In this document: piece by piece, positions 26,674 through 34,922 of the stretch
Layout: the number at the start of each line of letters is the position of its first letter
Numbering within the stretch: the first letter of the stretch is position 1
NCBI GenBank assembly: GCA_004144595.1
Contig: SEEM01000015.1
Location: 1 to 64,000 of the forward strand
Source: Hyphomicrobiales bacterium
GTDB taxonomy: Bacteria; Pseudomonadota; Alphaproteobacteria; Rhizobiales; Beijerinckiaceae
Length of the DNA stretch: 64,000 nucleotides
Direction of reading: 5' to 3'
Translations under genes and position numbers: made by a program
The notes under the pieces: model-generated
Told to the model about the DNA's origin: nothing
Database searches by the model: none
Seen by the model: only the letters and a program-made list of their open reading frames with translations

Positions 26674-27665
26674 CGCGCCCCTCCGGCCTTGCGCCGAACT
26701 CTATTCCAGCCGCGCTCGATCAGGCCGCAGACGCCTTGCGGGCAGATGACCAGCAAAGCGAGCACGATGGTCGCGAAGATGATCAGGTAGAGCGAGCCGG
26801 CGAAACGCAGCCACTCCGGCAGCACGACGCCGAGCAGCGCGCCGACGAAGGGCCCGAAGAGATAGCCGGCCCCGCCCGCGACCACCATCAAGAGCAGGAA
26901 CAGGCTCTGCGAGAGCGAGAAAGGCGAGGGGTCGATGAACTCGACCAGTGGCGCATAAAGCGCGCCAGCGAAGCCGCCATAGGCCGAGCCGATCGCGAAG
27001 GCGAGCAGCGTGTAGGCACGCGTGTCGATGCCGAGGCTCGCGGCGCGGACCGGGTTCTCGCGCAGCGCCGTGAAGGCGCGGCCCCAGGGCGAGCGGACAA
27101 GCCACCACAGCTTGAGCGACAGGATCAGCGTGACCACGACGACGAAGCGATGGAATTCCAGCGCGCCGAACAGCTTGATGCCGAAGAAGTCGGGCCGGTT
27201 GATGTTGGAGATGCCGAAGACGCCGCCCGTCAGCCATTGCTCGTTGCGTAAGCCGAGCCAGATCAGTGTCGAGAAGGCGAGCGTCACGAAAGCAAGGTAA
27301 TGCGTGCGCACACGCAGCGCCGGGAAGCCGAGCAGCAGGCCGACCGCGAAGGTCAGCAGGCCCGAAAGCGCGAAGGCGGCATACCAGCTCACCCCGTATT
27401 TCGTTGTCAGGATCGCGGTGGCATAGGCGCCGAGCCCCATGAAGGCGGCCTGCGCCAGCGAGGTCTGGCCGGCATAGCCGAGTGTGAGGTTCAGCCCCAT
27501 CACGCCGATGCTCATGACGAGCCAGAGCGAGAGCACATAGGTGCCGTAGCGGCCCATCCCCACCGGGGCGAACCAGAGGATGACGGCGCCGAGGATGAGG
27601 CCGATCAGCGCGGCATCGATGCGGCGGGCCGGGGCAACGGAATTCTGGGCGGCGGGGGCGCTCAT
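26670..27665 (-). CDS. livM: Branched-chain amino acid-type ABC transporter, permease LivM
   Basis: A 331-residue inner-membrane permease with about nine hydrophobic segments. The GLNLTLGYAGQTSLAQAAFMGLGAY region and GRAFTALRENPVRAASLGID, the cytoplasmic coupling loop with its ALRE(N/D) motif, are family hallmarks. It overlaps livH upstream and livG downstream by 4 bases each (ATGA), which shows tight coupling. Confidence 0.93.
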   Translation of the reverse strand: MSAPAAQNSVAPARRIDAALIGLILGAVILWFAPVGMGRYGTYVLSLWLVMSIGVMGLNLTLGYAGQTSLAQAAFMGLGAYATAILTTKYGVSWYAAFALSGLLTFAVGLLLGFPALRVRTHYLAFVTLAFSTLIWLGLRNEQWLTGGVFGISNINRPDFFGIKLFGALEFHRFVVVVTLILSLKLWWLVRSPWGRAFTALRENPVRAASLGIDTRAYTLLAFAIGSAYGGFAGALYAPLVEFIDPSPFSLSQSLFLLLMVVAGGAGYLFGPFVGALLGVVLPEWLRFAGSLYLIIFATIVLALLVICPQGVCGLIERGWNRVRRKAGGAR

Positions 27666-28540
27666 ACGCGGCGCTCCTCCTTGCGGCCCATCAGCCCCTC
27701 CGGCTTGATCAGGATGATGGCGACGAGCAGCACCAGCGGCACGGCGAGCCGATATTGCGACGAGATGTAGGCGGCGGCCAGCGAATCAGCGACGCCGATC
27801 AGAAGCCCGCCGACCAGCGCGCCGCGCACCTGGTTGAAGCCGCCGACGATGGCGGCGATGAAGGCGAAGAGGCCGATGGTCTCGCCGTTCGAGAACTTCG
27901 CCAGATAGATCGGCGAGATCAAAAGCGAGGCGACGACCGCGAGCGTGGCATTGAGCAGGAAGGTCAGCAGCACCATCCGCTCGACCGGGATGCCGAGGAT
28001 GCGCGCCACCGTGGGGTTCTGCGCCGTGGCCTGCATCTGCCGGCCGAGCTTCGTGCCGCCGACGAACCATTGCAGCAGCCCGATCGCGGCAAAGGCGACG
28101 ACGATGATCGCGAGATGCTGCAGCGAGATCGATGCGCCCAGCAGGCTGATCATGTCGGTCGGCACCAGCGAGGGGAAGCTCTGCGCCTCCGCCGAGAAGC
28201 CGTCCTTGGCGCCTTCCTTCATCACGATCGAGAGCGCCATGGTGGCGATGGCGAGCGGCAATACACCGTGCTTGATCATGGGGTCGACCACCACGAGCTT
28301 GAAGCCGGCACCGAAGATCAGCAGGAAAACCGCGATGCCGAGCAGTCCGCCGGCCCAGAGCGGCAGGCCGAAGAGCTTGACCGCGAGCAGGATCAGCACG
28401 GCCGGCAGCATGACGAATTCGCCCTGGGCGAAGTTGATCGTCTGCGAGGTCTGCCAGACCAGCGTGAAGCCGATCGCTGCGAGCGCGTAGATCGAGCCCG
28501 TCGCGATGCCGGCGATGAGATAGGCGATGAATTCGGCCAT
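27662..28540 (-). CDS. livH: Branched-chain amino acid-type ABC transporter, permease LivH
   Basis: A 292-residue inner-membrane permease with about eight helices. It opens with LIAGIATGSIYALAAIGFTLVW and contains the NFAQGEFVML segment and the coupling-loop sequence GRQMQATAQNPTVARILGI, all typical of LivH. The substrate-binding gene lies upstream, separated by 189 bases that hold repeats, so expression of the two parts may differ. Confidence 0.93.
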   Translation of the reverse strand: MAEFIAYLIAGIATGSIYALAAIGFTLVWQTSQTINFAQGEFVMLPAVLILLAVKLFGLPLWAGGLLGIAVFLLIFGAGFKLVVVDPMIKHGVLPLAIATMALSIVMKEGAKDGFSAEAQSFPSLVPTDMISLLGASISLQHLAIIVVAFAAIGLLQWFVGGTKLGRQMQATAQNPTVARILGIPVERMVLLTFLLNATLAVVASLLISPIYLAKFSNGETIGLFAFIAAIVGGFNQVRGALVGGLLIGVADSLAAAYISSQYRLAVPLVLLVAIILIKPEGLMGRKEERRV

Positions 28541-28566
28541 GGCTGATCTTGTCTCAGGCAGTTGGC

Positions 28567-28710
28567 GTCATGGCCGGGCTTGCCCCGGCCATCTCTTGCA
28601 GACGGGACAGTCCGCCCGCTTCGTCATTGCGAGGAGCGGAGCGACGAAGCAGTCCAGGAGGACGTTGAGCTCTGCCGCCCCTGGATTGCTGCGCTACGCT
28701 CGCAATGACG
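28567..28710. repeat. Composite repeat region between the Liv binding-protein gene and livH
   Basis: Two elements lie side by side. At 28570-28592 a hairpin ATGGCCGGG/CCCGGCCAT follows GTC, resembling the GTCATG arm of the other repeats. At 28622-28710 a longer element has perfect 12-bp ends, CGTCATTGCGAG and its complement. The second type differs in sequence from copies A, B, D, E and F. Similar GTCATTGCGAG repeats are common in Rhizobiales-type genomes. No gene is visible in the gap. Confidence 0.8.
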
Positions 28711-28729
28711 GACGGGTTGGACCCAAGCC

Positions 28730-29866
28730 TTACGGCTTGATCCGCGGCAGGGTGGTGTTGATCACCTGCTTGCCGTTGACGACTTCGGCGAGGAAGCTCT
28801 CGCGGTCGAGATCGCCGTTCTGCTCGATCACCGTGTCGATCATGATGCCCGGCTCCTCGCTCGCCTTGATGGTCGCGCCGCGCAGCGTGTCGGCGAGGCC
28901 CTTCTTGTCGAGCTTCTTCTGCTTCTCGGTCGCCCATTTCACCATGAAGACGGCCATGTAGCCCTTCACGCCGTTATGGTCGGAAGCGAAGCCGTATTTC
29001 TCGCGGTAGCGCTTGCCGAACTCCTGCAGGGCCGGGATCGGCGCATCGGTCGAGAGGCCGACATGGCCCTTGGCGCCATTGGCGGCATCGCCCGCAAGCT
29101 CCAGCACCTTGGCGCCCAGAAGGGTGGTCTCGCCGATCATCGGCTTGGCGATGCCCTGCTGCTTGGCGGCGCGCAGGAAGCGGGCGCTCTCCTCCTCGTT
29201 CAAGTAGACGAAGACGGCATCGGCATTGGCGTTCTTCACCTTGATCGCGTCGGCGTTGAAATCGGCCTGGCCCTGCTCGGTCGAAACATCGACGGCGACC
29301 TTGATCCCGGCCTTCTCGAGCTCCGGCAGGATGGCGTCGCGGCCGCCCTTGCCGAAGTCGTTATTGACCCAGACCACGGCGATCGAGCCGGCCTTGACGG
29401 TGTCCTTCAGATACTTGGCGATCTTCGGCATCGCCGCCGTCTGGCTCAGCGACGTCCGGAAGATGTAGGGATTGCCCTGCTTGGTGAAGCCGGCCGCCTC
29501 GCCGCCGACGATCTGGGCGATTTCGGCGCGCTGCGAGATCTGCATGGAGGCGCCGATCGGGCCGGAGAAGATCGGGCCGAGGATGGCGTAGGCGCCTTCG
29601 TCGATGCCGCGCTGCACGGCGGCGCGGGTGTTACCCGGATTGGTCTGCGTGTCGTAATGGACGATCTCGACCTGCTTGCCGAGGATGCCGCCCTTGGCAT
29701 TGATGTCGGCGGCGGCCATGTCGGCGCCGTTCTTCCAGTTGGTGCCGGCGGCGGCGCCCGCGCCCGACAGTTCGATGACGTCGACCAGCTTGACCTTGTC
29801 CTGCGCCTGCGCCGGCAGGCTGAGCGCGGCGCCGAGCGCGGCGGCCATGACCCAAAGCGATTTCAT
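28730..29866 (-). CDS. Branched-chain amino acid-type ABC transporter, substrate-binding protein
   Basis: A 378-residue periplasmic binding protein of the LivJ/LivK type. Residues 1-22 form a Sec signal peptide ending in PAQAQD. The mature part has the two-lobe receptor pattern: VIELSGAGAAAGTNWKNG near the N-terminus, AILGPIFSGPIGASM, and the HNGVKGYMAVFMV segment. The ATG at 29866 follows GGAGGAA at good spacing. The frame is open further upstream, but that part has no start signal. The ligand is not predictable from sequence alone. Confidence 0.92.
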   Translation of the reverse strand: MKSLWVMAAALGAALSLPAQAQDKVKLVDVIELSGAGAAAGTNWKNGADMAAADINAKGGILGKQVEIVHYDTQTNPGNTRAAVQRGIDEGAYAILGPIFSGPIGASMQISQRAEIAQIVGGEAAGFTKQGNPYIFRTSLSQTAAMPKIAKYLKDTVKAGSIAVVWVNNDFGKGGRDAILPELEKAGIKVAVDVSTEQGQADFNADAIKVKNANADAVFVYLNEEESARFLRAAKQQGIAKPMIGETTLLGAKVLELAGDAANGAKGHVGLSTDAPIPALQEFGKRYREKYGFASDHNGVKGYMAVFMVKWATEKQKKLDKKGLADTLRGATIKASEEPGIMIDTVIEQNGDLDRESFLAEVVNGKQVINTTLPRIKP

Positions 29867-30116
29867 GTTCCTGTTCCTCCCGGACGTGTCTTGTCGCAAG
29901 CGCGGTCTTGGATAGCCGCGGCGCCCACCCGCTTCTTGCCGGGCTTTGGGGCGGGATGTCCAGAGGTGGCAGAGGCTCGCCGCGTAGCCCGCCTCGGCTT
30001 TGCCGGCCATGGCACTGGGACAGCCGCTGACCTCTGCTGTCAGCATGCGGCCGGATCGGCCTGTCGTGTCCGGCCGTTGATGCTAAACAGGGGAGGGCTT
30101 TGCCGGAGGACGCGAG

Positions 30117-31382
30117 ATGAAACAGGACCCGCTATTTGAGCGTCTCTGGGCGGGCTCCGCCGCGATGGAGGAATGGACGGCTTCGGTCTCGCATGGCGCG
30201 ATCACGCAGGTGGATGACAACATCATCACCGTCCACACCACCTATTTCTGCGGCAGCGTCACGGCGATCCGAACCGCGGAAGGCCTCGTGCTGATCGACA
30301 CCGCCAAGCCCGACACCGCCAGGCAGACGCTCGACGTCGTCAGCTCCTGGGACGATGGCCCGATCCACACGGTGATCTTCACGCACGGCCATATCGACCA
30401 CACCAGTGGCATCAAGGTGATCGACGAGGAGGCGGATGCGCGCGGCTGGCCGCGCCCGCGCATCGTAGCCCATCGCAATGTCGCCCGGCGCATGCAGCGC
30501 TATGTCGACTCGCACGGCTTCAACAGCCTGGTCCAGAGCCAGCAGTTCAACATGCCGGGTTATGTCTATCCGATCGGCCAGCGCCGCCCCGACGAGGTTT
30601 ATGACGATGCAATGTCCATGAGCGTCGGCGGGGAGCGGATCGAGCTTTTCCACGGTCGCGGCGAGACCGATGACGCGACCTTCGTCTGGCTGCCGGAGCG
30701 GCGCGTGCTGGCGAGCGGCGATTTCGTGATCTGGGTGTTCCCGAATGCCGGCAACCCGCGCAAGGTCCAGCGCTATGCGGCCGAATGGGCGCAGGCCCTG
30801 CGGCGCATGGAGGCGCTCAAGCCGGAGATTCTGATCCCTGGCCACGGCCCCGTCGTCTTCGGAGCGGAGCGTGTCGCGCGGATGCTGAGCGACGGCGCCG
30901 AGGCGCTGGAGCATCTCGTCCGGGAGACGCTGGCGCTGATGAATGCGGGCGCGACGCTCGAAGACGTCCTGAGCAAGGTCAAGGTGCCCGCGAACTATCT
31001 CGCCAAGCCCTATCTGCTGCCGAAATACGACGACCCCGAATTTCTCGTTCGCAGCATTTATCATCTCAATGCCGGCTGGTTCGACGGCAACGCCGCCCAT
31101 CTGAAGCCCGCACGCACAGCGGACCTGGCTGCGGAACTCGCTGATCTTTCCGGAGGGGCGCGGAAGCTGGCTGACCGTGCCGAGGCCCTGGCAGGACAGG
31201 GGCAGAACCGGCTCGCGCTGGCGCTGGCCGAGCTCGCGGCCGCAGCCATGCCGAACGATCCTGAACTCCAGGCCATCCGCGCCTCGACGCTCCGGAAGCT
31301 GATCGACGGCGAATCCTCGTTGATGGGCAAGGCCTTCCTCGCCGTCTACGAGCGCGAGGCGGAGGAGCGCTCGAAGGCCTGA
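30117..31382 (+). CDS. MBL-fold metallo-hydrolase with alkyl-sulfatase-like dimerisation region
   Basis: A 421-residue protein with a metallo-beta-lactamase domain. The metal motif THGHIDH gives H90, H92, D94 and H95. Later ligands are the GRGETDDATFVW region, SGDFVI (D) and PGHGP (H). The C-terminal ~150 residues match the helical region seen in alkyl-sulfatase-type members, with GATLEDVLSKVKVP, and a predicted helical tail. The substrate is unknown. A ribosome site GGAGG lies before the ATG at 30117. It is divergent from the Liv binding-protein gene. Confidence 0.87.
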   Translation: MKQDPLFERLWAGSAAMEEWTASVSHGAITQVDDNIITVHTTYFCGSVTAIRTAEGLVLIDTAKPDTARQTLDVVSSWDDGPIHTVIFTHGHIDHTSGIKVIDEEADARGWPRPRIVAHRNVARRMQRYVDSHGFNSLVQSQQFNMPGYVYPIGQRRPDEVYDDAMSMSVGGERIELFHGRGETDDATFVWLPERRVLASGDFVIWVFPNAGNPRKVQRYAAEWAQALRRMEALKPEILIPGHGPVVFGAERVARMLSDGAEALEHLVRETLALMNAGATLEDVLSKVKVPANYLAKPYLLPKYDDPEFLVRSIYHLNAGWFDGNAAHLKPARTADLAAELADLSGGARKLADRAEALAGQGQNRLALALAELAAAAMPNDPELQAIRASTLRKLIDGESSLMGKAFLAVYEREAEERSKA

Positions 31383-31388
31383 CGGGAA

Positions 31389-31910
31389 CTAAGGCGCGAC
31401 CGGCAGTTCCCGCGATTTGCGCTCAATTTCCCGGAACACCGGCAGTGACTGAGCGGCGAAGCTCTTCAGTTCGGCATCGTCGCCCTCGCTGGCATAGCGC
31501 TCCAGCATGAGAGCCGCCTCGTGGTGCGTGCTGCGCTGGGCTTCGACATAAGCCTTGTCGAAGGCGGCGCCCTGCTTGTCGCTGAGGTCGCGCAGCAGGT
31601 CGAGATGGCGTCCGTCCGGACGGTCCGGCAGGGCGATGTCCGAGCGCTTGGCGATGATGCGGCGCAGGCCACTTGTCACCGCGCCCTGCTCGCTGGCCAA
31701 CTGATGCGCGAAATCCTTGATCGCAGGCGAGCTGGTCTTGTGCAGCGCGAGCGTGGCGGATTCGATGCCGAACATCTGGGCAATGGCGGTCTGGCGCACC
31801 AGTTCCGCGGCCGGAACGGCAGACTGCGCCGCGGCGGTGGTGCCGAGGAGGACGGCTGCGGCGAAGCCAAGCAGCAGCGTCCGTCGGGTATCATCAACAA
31901 TCTGGATCAT
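31389..31910 (-). CDS. DUF4142 domain exported protein
   Basis: A 173-residue protein with a signal peptide (about 1-29, ending GTTAAAQ) and a helical DUF4142 domain. The segments ALHKTSSPAIKDFAHQLASEQG and QRSTHHEAALMLERYASEGDDAELKSFA show the four-helix ferritin-like pattern with conserved histidines. Family members are secreted or envelope proteins of unknown role. It is convergent with the MBL gene, 6 bases apart. Confidence 0.85.
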   Translation of the reverse strand: MIQIVDDTRRTLLLGFAAAVLLGTTAAAQSAVPAAELVRQTAIAQMFGIESATLALHKTSSPAIKDFAHQLASEQGAVTSGLRRIIAKRSDIALPDRPDGRHLDLLRDLSDKQGAAFDKAYVEAQRSTHHEAALMLERYASEGDDAELKSFAAQSLPVFREIERKSRELPVAP

Positions 31911-32047
31911 GATCGGGGAACCGAGAAGATGCCGAGAGGTTCCATGGCGGCGAAGCCGGACGGGGGCTTCGCCTCGCCTTGTGGCACCCGGCCGGCTGCG
32001 ATAGCAGGAGCCGGACGCGTTTGCCGTCCGGATGCAGAGGAAGTCCC

Positions 32048-32803
32048 ATGCCGACCACCGTCGAGACCGTGCGCGATGCGCTGGTGAAGGCCCGTCGCGA
32101 GCGTTCGTTGGCCGAGATCGCGACCCTGCCGGTGCCGGCGACCCTGTCCGAGGGGCTCGTTGCGCAGGCGGCCGTGGGCAGGGCGCTCGCCCTTCCCGAG
32201 GCCGGCTGGAAGGTCGGCATCGCCGAGGACGGCACGGCGGTCGCCGGATTGATGCCCGGCCCCTATCTGGCGCCTGGCGATGTGTACGAGGGCGCGATCG
32301 GTGCCGAATTGCGGATCGAGATCGAGATCGCGCTCAGGCTCGCCCGCGACGTGCCGTTTCGCCCTGACCAGCCCTGGTCTCGCGCCGAACTGCTGGGCTG
32401 CTGCGACAAGGCCTATCTCGGCATCGAGATCGTCGAGAGCCGCCTCGCCAACTGGTCCGGCAACGTGGCCTTCCCGCTCTGGCTCGCCGACGCGATGGGC
32501 CATGGCGGCTACGTGATCGGCCCGGAACTCGACATGGCCACGCTGGACGATCCAACCAGCCTCGGCTGCTTCATCTCGCTCAACGGCGTGACGATCTACG
32601 ACCAGCCGGCGGTGCATGGAAACGGCGATCCGATGACGCCGTTCCTCGCCTGGGCGAACCGCAAGAGCGACGATCTCGGCGGCCTCAAGGCCGGTCAGAT
32701 CGTGACCACCGGCAGCCTCTGCGGCGGCGTGCTCTCGCCCGGAAAGGGCGAGGTCGTAACGCGACTTTCGCCGCTCGCCACCGTGACCTTAACGCTTCGT
32801 TAG
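32048..32803 (+). CDS. 2-keto-4-pentenoate hydratase/fumarylacetoacetase-like protein
   Basis: A 251-residue protein of the FAH superfamily, hydratase (MhpD-like) branch. The N-terminal helical part is followed by the segment IEIEIALRLARDVP with the metal-ligand ExE pattern (RIEIEIAL), the LGIEIVESRL motif and GQIVTTGSLCGG near the C-terminus. These are typical of 2-hydroxypenta-2,4-dienoate hydratase and oxaloacetate/4-oxalocrotonate decarboxylase relatives. The ATG at 32048 has GAGGAA 5 bases upstream. No aromatic meta-cleavage genes are adjacent, so the substrate is open. Confidence 0.83.
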   Translation: MPTTVETVRDALVKARRERSLAEIATLPVPATLSEGLVAQAAVGRALALPEAGWKVGIAEDGTAVAGLMPGPYLAPGDVYEGAIGAELRIEIEIALRLARDVPFRPDQPWSRAELLGCCDKAYLGIEIVESRLANWSGNVAFPLWLADAMGHGGYVIGPELDMATLDDPTSLGCFISLNGVTIYDQPAVHGNGDPMTPFLAWANRKSDDLGGLKAGQIVTTGSLCGGVLSPGKGEVVTRLSPLATVTLTLR

Positions 32804-32909
32804 CTGGAACGGTCGAGTCCTTGAGCATTGCGCATGCCCGTCGGCTCCCTATGATGGCCATGGGCATGGGCATGATTTTGAAGCGTGGCGGGGGTTGCGT
32901 GGAGGGTGG

Positions 32910-34922
32910 ATGCGGTTCTGGCGTAGGGCAGGTCATGCGGTCGCGTTGAGCGGCGGCTGTACGCTTGCCACACTGCTGAGCCTGCAGGCTGAACCTGCCC
33001 GGGCTTTCGATCTCTCGTCGCTGGACGTGTTCGGCCTTTTCACCAAGAAGGACGAGCCACCGGCGCCGAGCCCCTCTGCCTTGCCTTACAAGCTCGAATT
33101 CGATCTCGGCGAGGCGGATGACGCCAAGGCGCTGACGCGTTCGCTGCAGGACGCCTCGCTGCTCTATCGCCTGCGCCAGGATGCTCCGCCAGACGGCGAG
33201 AGCCTGTCGCGCCGCATGGCGACCGATCTCAACCCGATGCTCGATGCGCTCTGGTCGCAGGGCTATTTCAACGCCGATCTCACGCTGATCGTCGACGGCG
33301 TCCCGCTCAAGGTCGGCGCCGAGCCCGGCGCGGCGCTGGTCCGGGCGATCGAAGCGCACCGCAATCGCGACGCCGTACCGATCAAGGTCGTCGCCCGGCC
33401 CGGCAAGGTCTTCGGTTTGCGAAGGATCGACATTGTCGAGCGTGACGAGGCGGGCGCTCCGGCCATCGCCGATCCCGTCAAGGTCTCGCGGCTCAAGGAA
33501 GGCGACCCGGCCACCGCTGCGACCTTGCGGGCGGCGCAGGCGGCGCTTGTCGACCATATGCGGGCGCAGTCGCGTCCGCTCGCCAAGGTCTTGGAACTGC
33601 GGCCGGTCGTCGACCATGCCGCCGGCATCATGGACGTGACATATGTCATCGCGCCCGGCCCGCTCGCGGGTTTCGGCGACATCACGGTCGGACAGACCGA
33701 CGAGATCCCCCCCGCGGTCGTGCGCTCCTTCATCTATCTGGAGCCCGGCGATCCCTATTCGCCGAAGGCGCTGGCCGATACCCGCCGCTCGATTGCGACG
33801 CTTCCCGCCGTCGGCTCGGTCCGCATCCGCGAGGGCGACAAGCTCGACGGCGCCGGCAACCTGCCGATCTTCGTCGAGGTGACCGAGCGGCCCAAGCGCC
33901 TCGTAGGCTTCTCGGCCCGCTATTCGACCATCGACGGCCCAGCGGTGAAGACCTATTGGGAGCACCGCAACCTGTTCGGCGGGGCCGAGCGCCTGCGGCT
34001 GGAAGCCAGCGTCTTCTTCGCGCCGCGCATCGACGGCAGCAAGCTCCAGCGCTTCGGCGATTTCAAGGAATCCGATCTCGGCAGCCGCTTCGCCCTCAGC
34101 TTCATGAAGCCGGCGCTGGGCGGCAGCCGCAACGACTGGCTGCTCGACGGCGTGGCGACGCGCGAACGCGTCGGCCTCAACCGCTATGGCGGCTACACAG
34201 CCCGTTACGGCAACGTCACGACCGCGATCCGGCACCGCTTCAGCGACACCTTCTCGGTCCAGGGCGGCATCGAGGTCGAGCGCGGCCAGACCAGCGACGT
34301 GCTGGGGCAGGTCGACTACACGCTGGTCGGCATCCCGCTCTCGGTGAAATACGATTCGACCGACAGCCTGCTCGACCCGACGCGCGGCTATCGCGCGACC
34401 GCTTCCTTCACCCCCTATCCGACATTTCTCGGCTCGACGGTCGGCATCTACCAGACCAAGGCGGCCGTTTCCGCGTACTACGCGCTCGACGAGGACGCCC
34501 GTTACATTCTGGCCGGCCGCATCGGCTTCGGCTCGATCGCGGGTGCCAGCCTCGACGACATCCCGGCGACGCGGCGGTTCTATGCCGGCGGTGGCGGCTC
34601 CGTGCGCGGCTATGCCTATCGCAGCCTGTCGCCCCTGGGGCCGTTAGGGCGCATCACCGGCGGCCGTAGCCTGCTGGAAGCTTCGGTCGAGGCTCGCATC
34701 AAGATCACCGACACGATTGGCATCGTGCCCTTCTTCGATGCCGGCACCGCCTTCGAATCGAGCCTGCCGGACAGCAAGCAGAAGCTCCAGATGGCCGCTG
34801 GCCTCGGCTTCCGCTACTATACCGGCATCGGGCCCATCCGCGTCGACATCGCCGCGCCGCTCAATCCGCGCAAGGGCGACAAGCCGGTCGCGCTCTATGT
34901 CAGCATCGGGCAGGCCTTCTGA
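32910..34922 (+). CDS. tamA: TamA-type outer-membrane assembly protein (BamA/Omp85 family)
   Basis: A 670-residue outer-membrane protein. The signal peptide ends near PARAFD (about residue 33). Three POTRA-like units span about 50-290, and a 16-strand Omp85 barrel follows. Signs of the barrel are FYAGGGGSVRGYAYRSLSP (with the conserved VRGY motif) and the C-terminal YVSIGQAF ending in phenylalanine. The start ATG at 32910 follows a GGAGGG ribosome site. The stop overlaps the tamB start by one base. TamA works with TamB in outer-membrane protein insertion and lipid or envelope transport. The distinction from BamA rests on the tamB partner. Confidence 0.93.
   Translation: MRFWRRAGHAVALSGGCTLATLLSLQAEPARAFDLSSLDVFGLFTKKDEPPAPSPSALPYKLEFDLGEADDAKALTRSLQDASLLYRLRQDAPPDGESLSRRMATDLNPMLDALWSQGYFNADLTLIVDGVPLKVGAEPGAALVRAIEAHRNRDAVPIKVVARPGKVFGLRRIDIVERDEAGAPAIADPVKVSRLKEGDPATAATLRAAQAALVDHMRAQSRPLAKVLELRPVVDHAAGIMDVTYVIAPGPLAGFGDITVGQTDEIPPAVVRSFIYLEPGDPYSPKALADTRRSIATLPAVGSVRIREGDKLDGAGNLPIFVEVTERPKRLVGFSARYSTIDGPAVKTYWEHRNLFGGAERLRLEASVFFAPRIDGSKLQRFGDFKESDLGSRFALSFMKPALGGSRNDWLLDGVATRERVGLNRYGGYTARYGNVTTAIRHRFSDTFSVQGGIEVERGQTSDVLGQVDYTLVGIPLSVKYDSTDSLLDPTRGYRATASFTPYPTFLGSTVGIYQTKAAVSAYYALDEDARYILAGRIGFGSIAGASLDDIPATRRFYAGGGGSVRGYAYRSLSPLGPLGRITGGRSLLEASVEARIKITDTIGIVPFFDAGTAFESSLPDSKQKLQMAAGLGFRYYTGIGPIRVDIAAPLNPRKGDKPVALYVSIGQAF

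Noticed and set aside
32804..32909. Possible small gene between the hydratase-like gene and tamA.
   Set aside because: The 106-base gap has no start with a ribosome site other than that of tamA. A TTG at 32895 only extends tamA by five codons.
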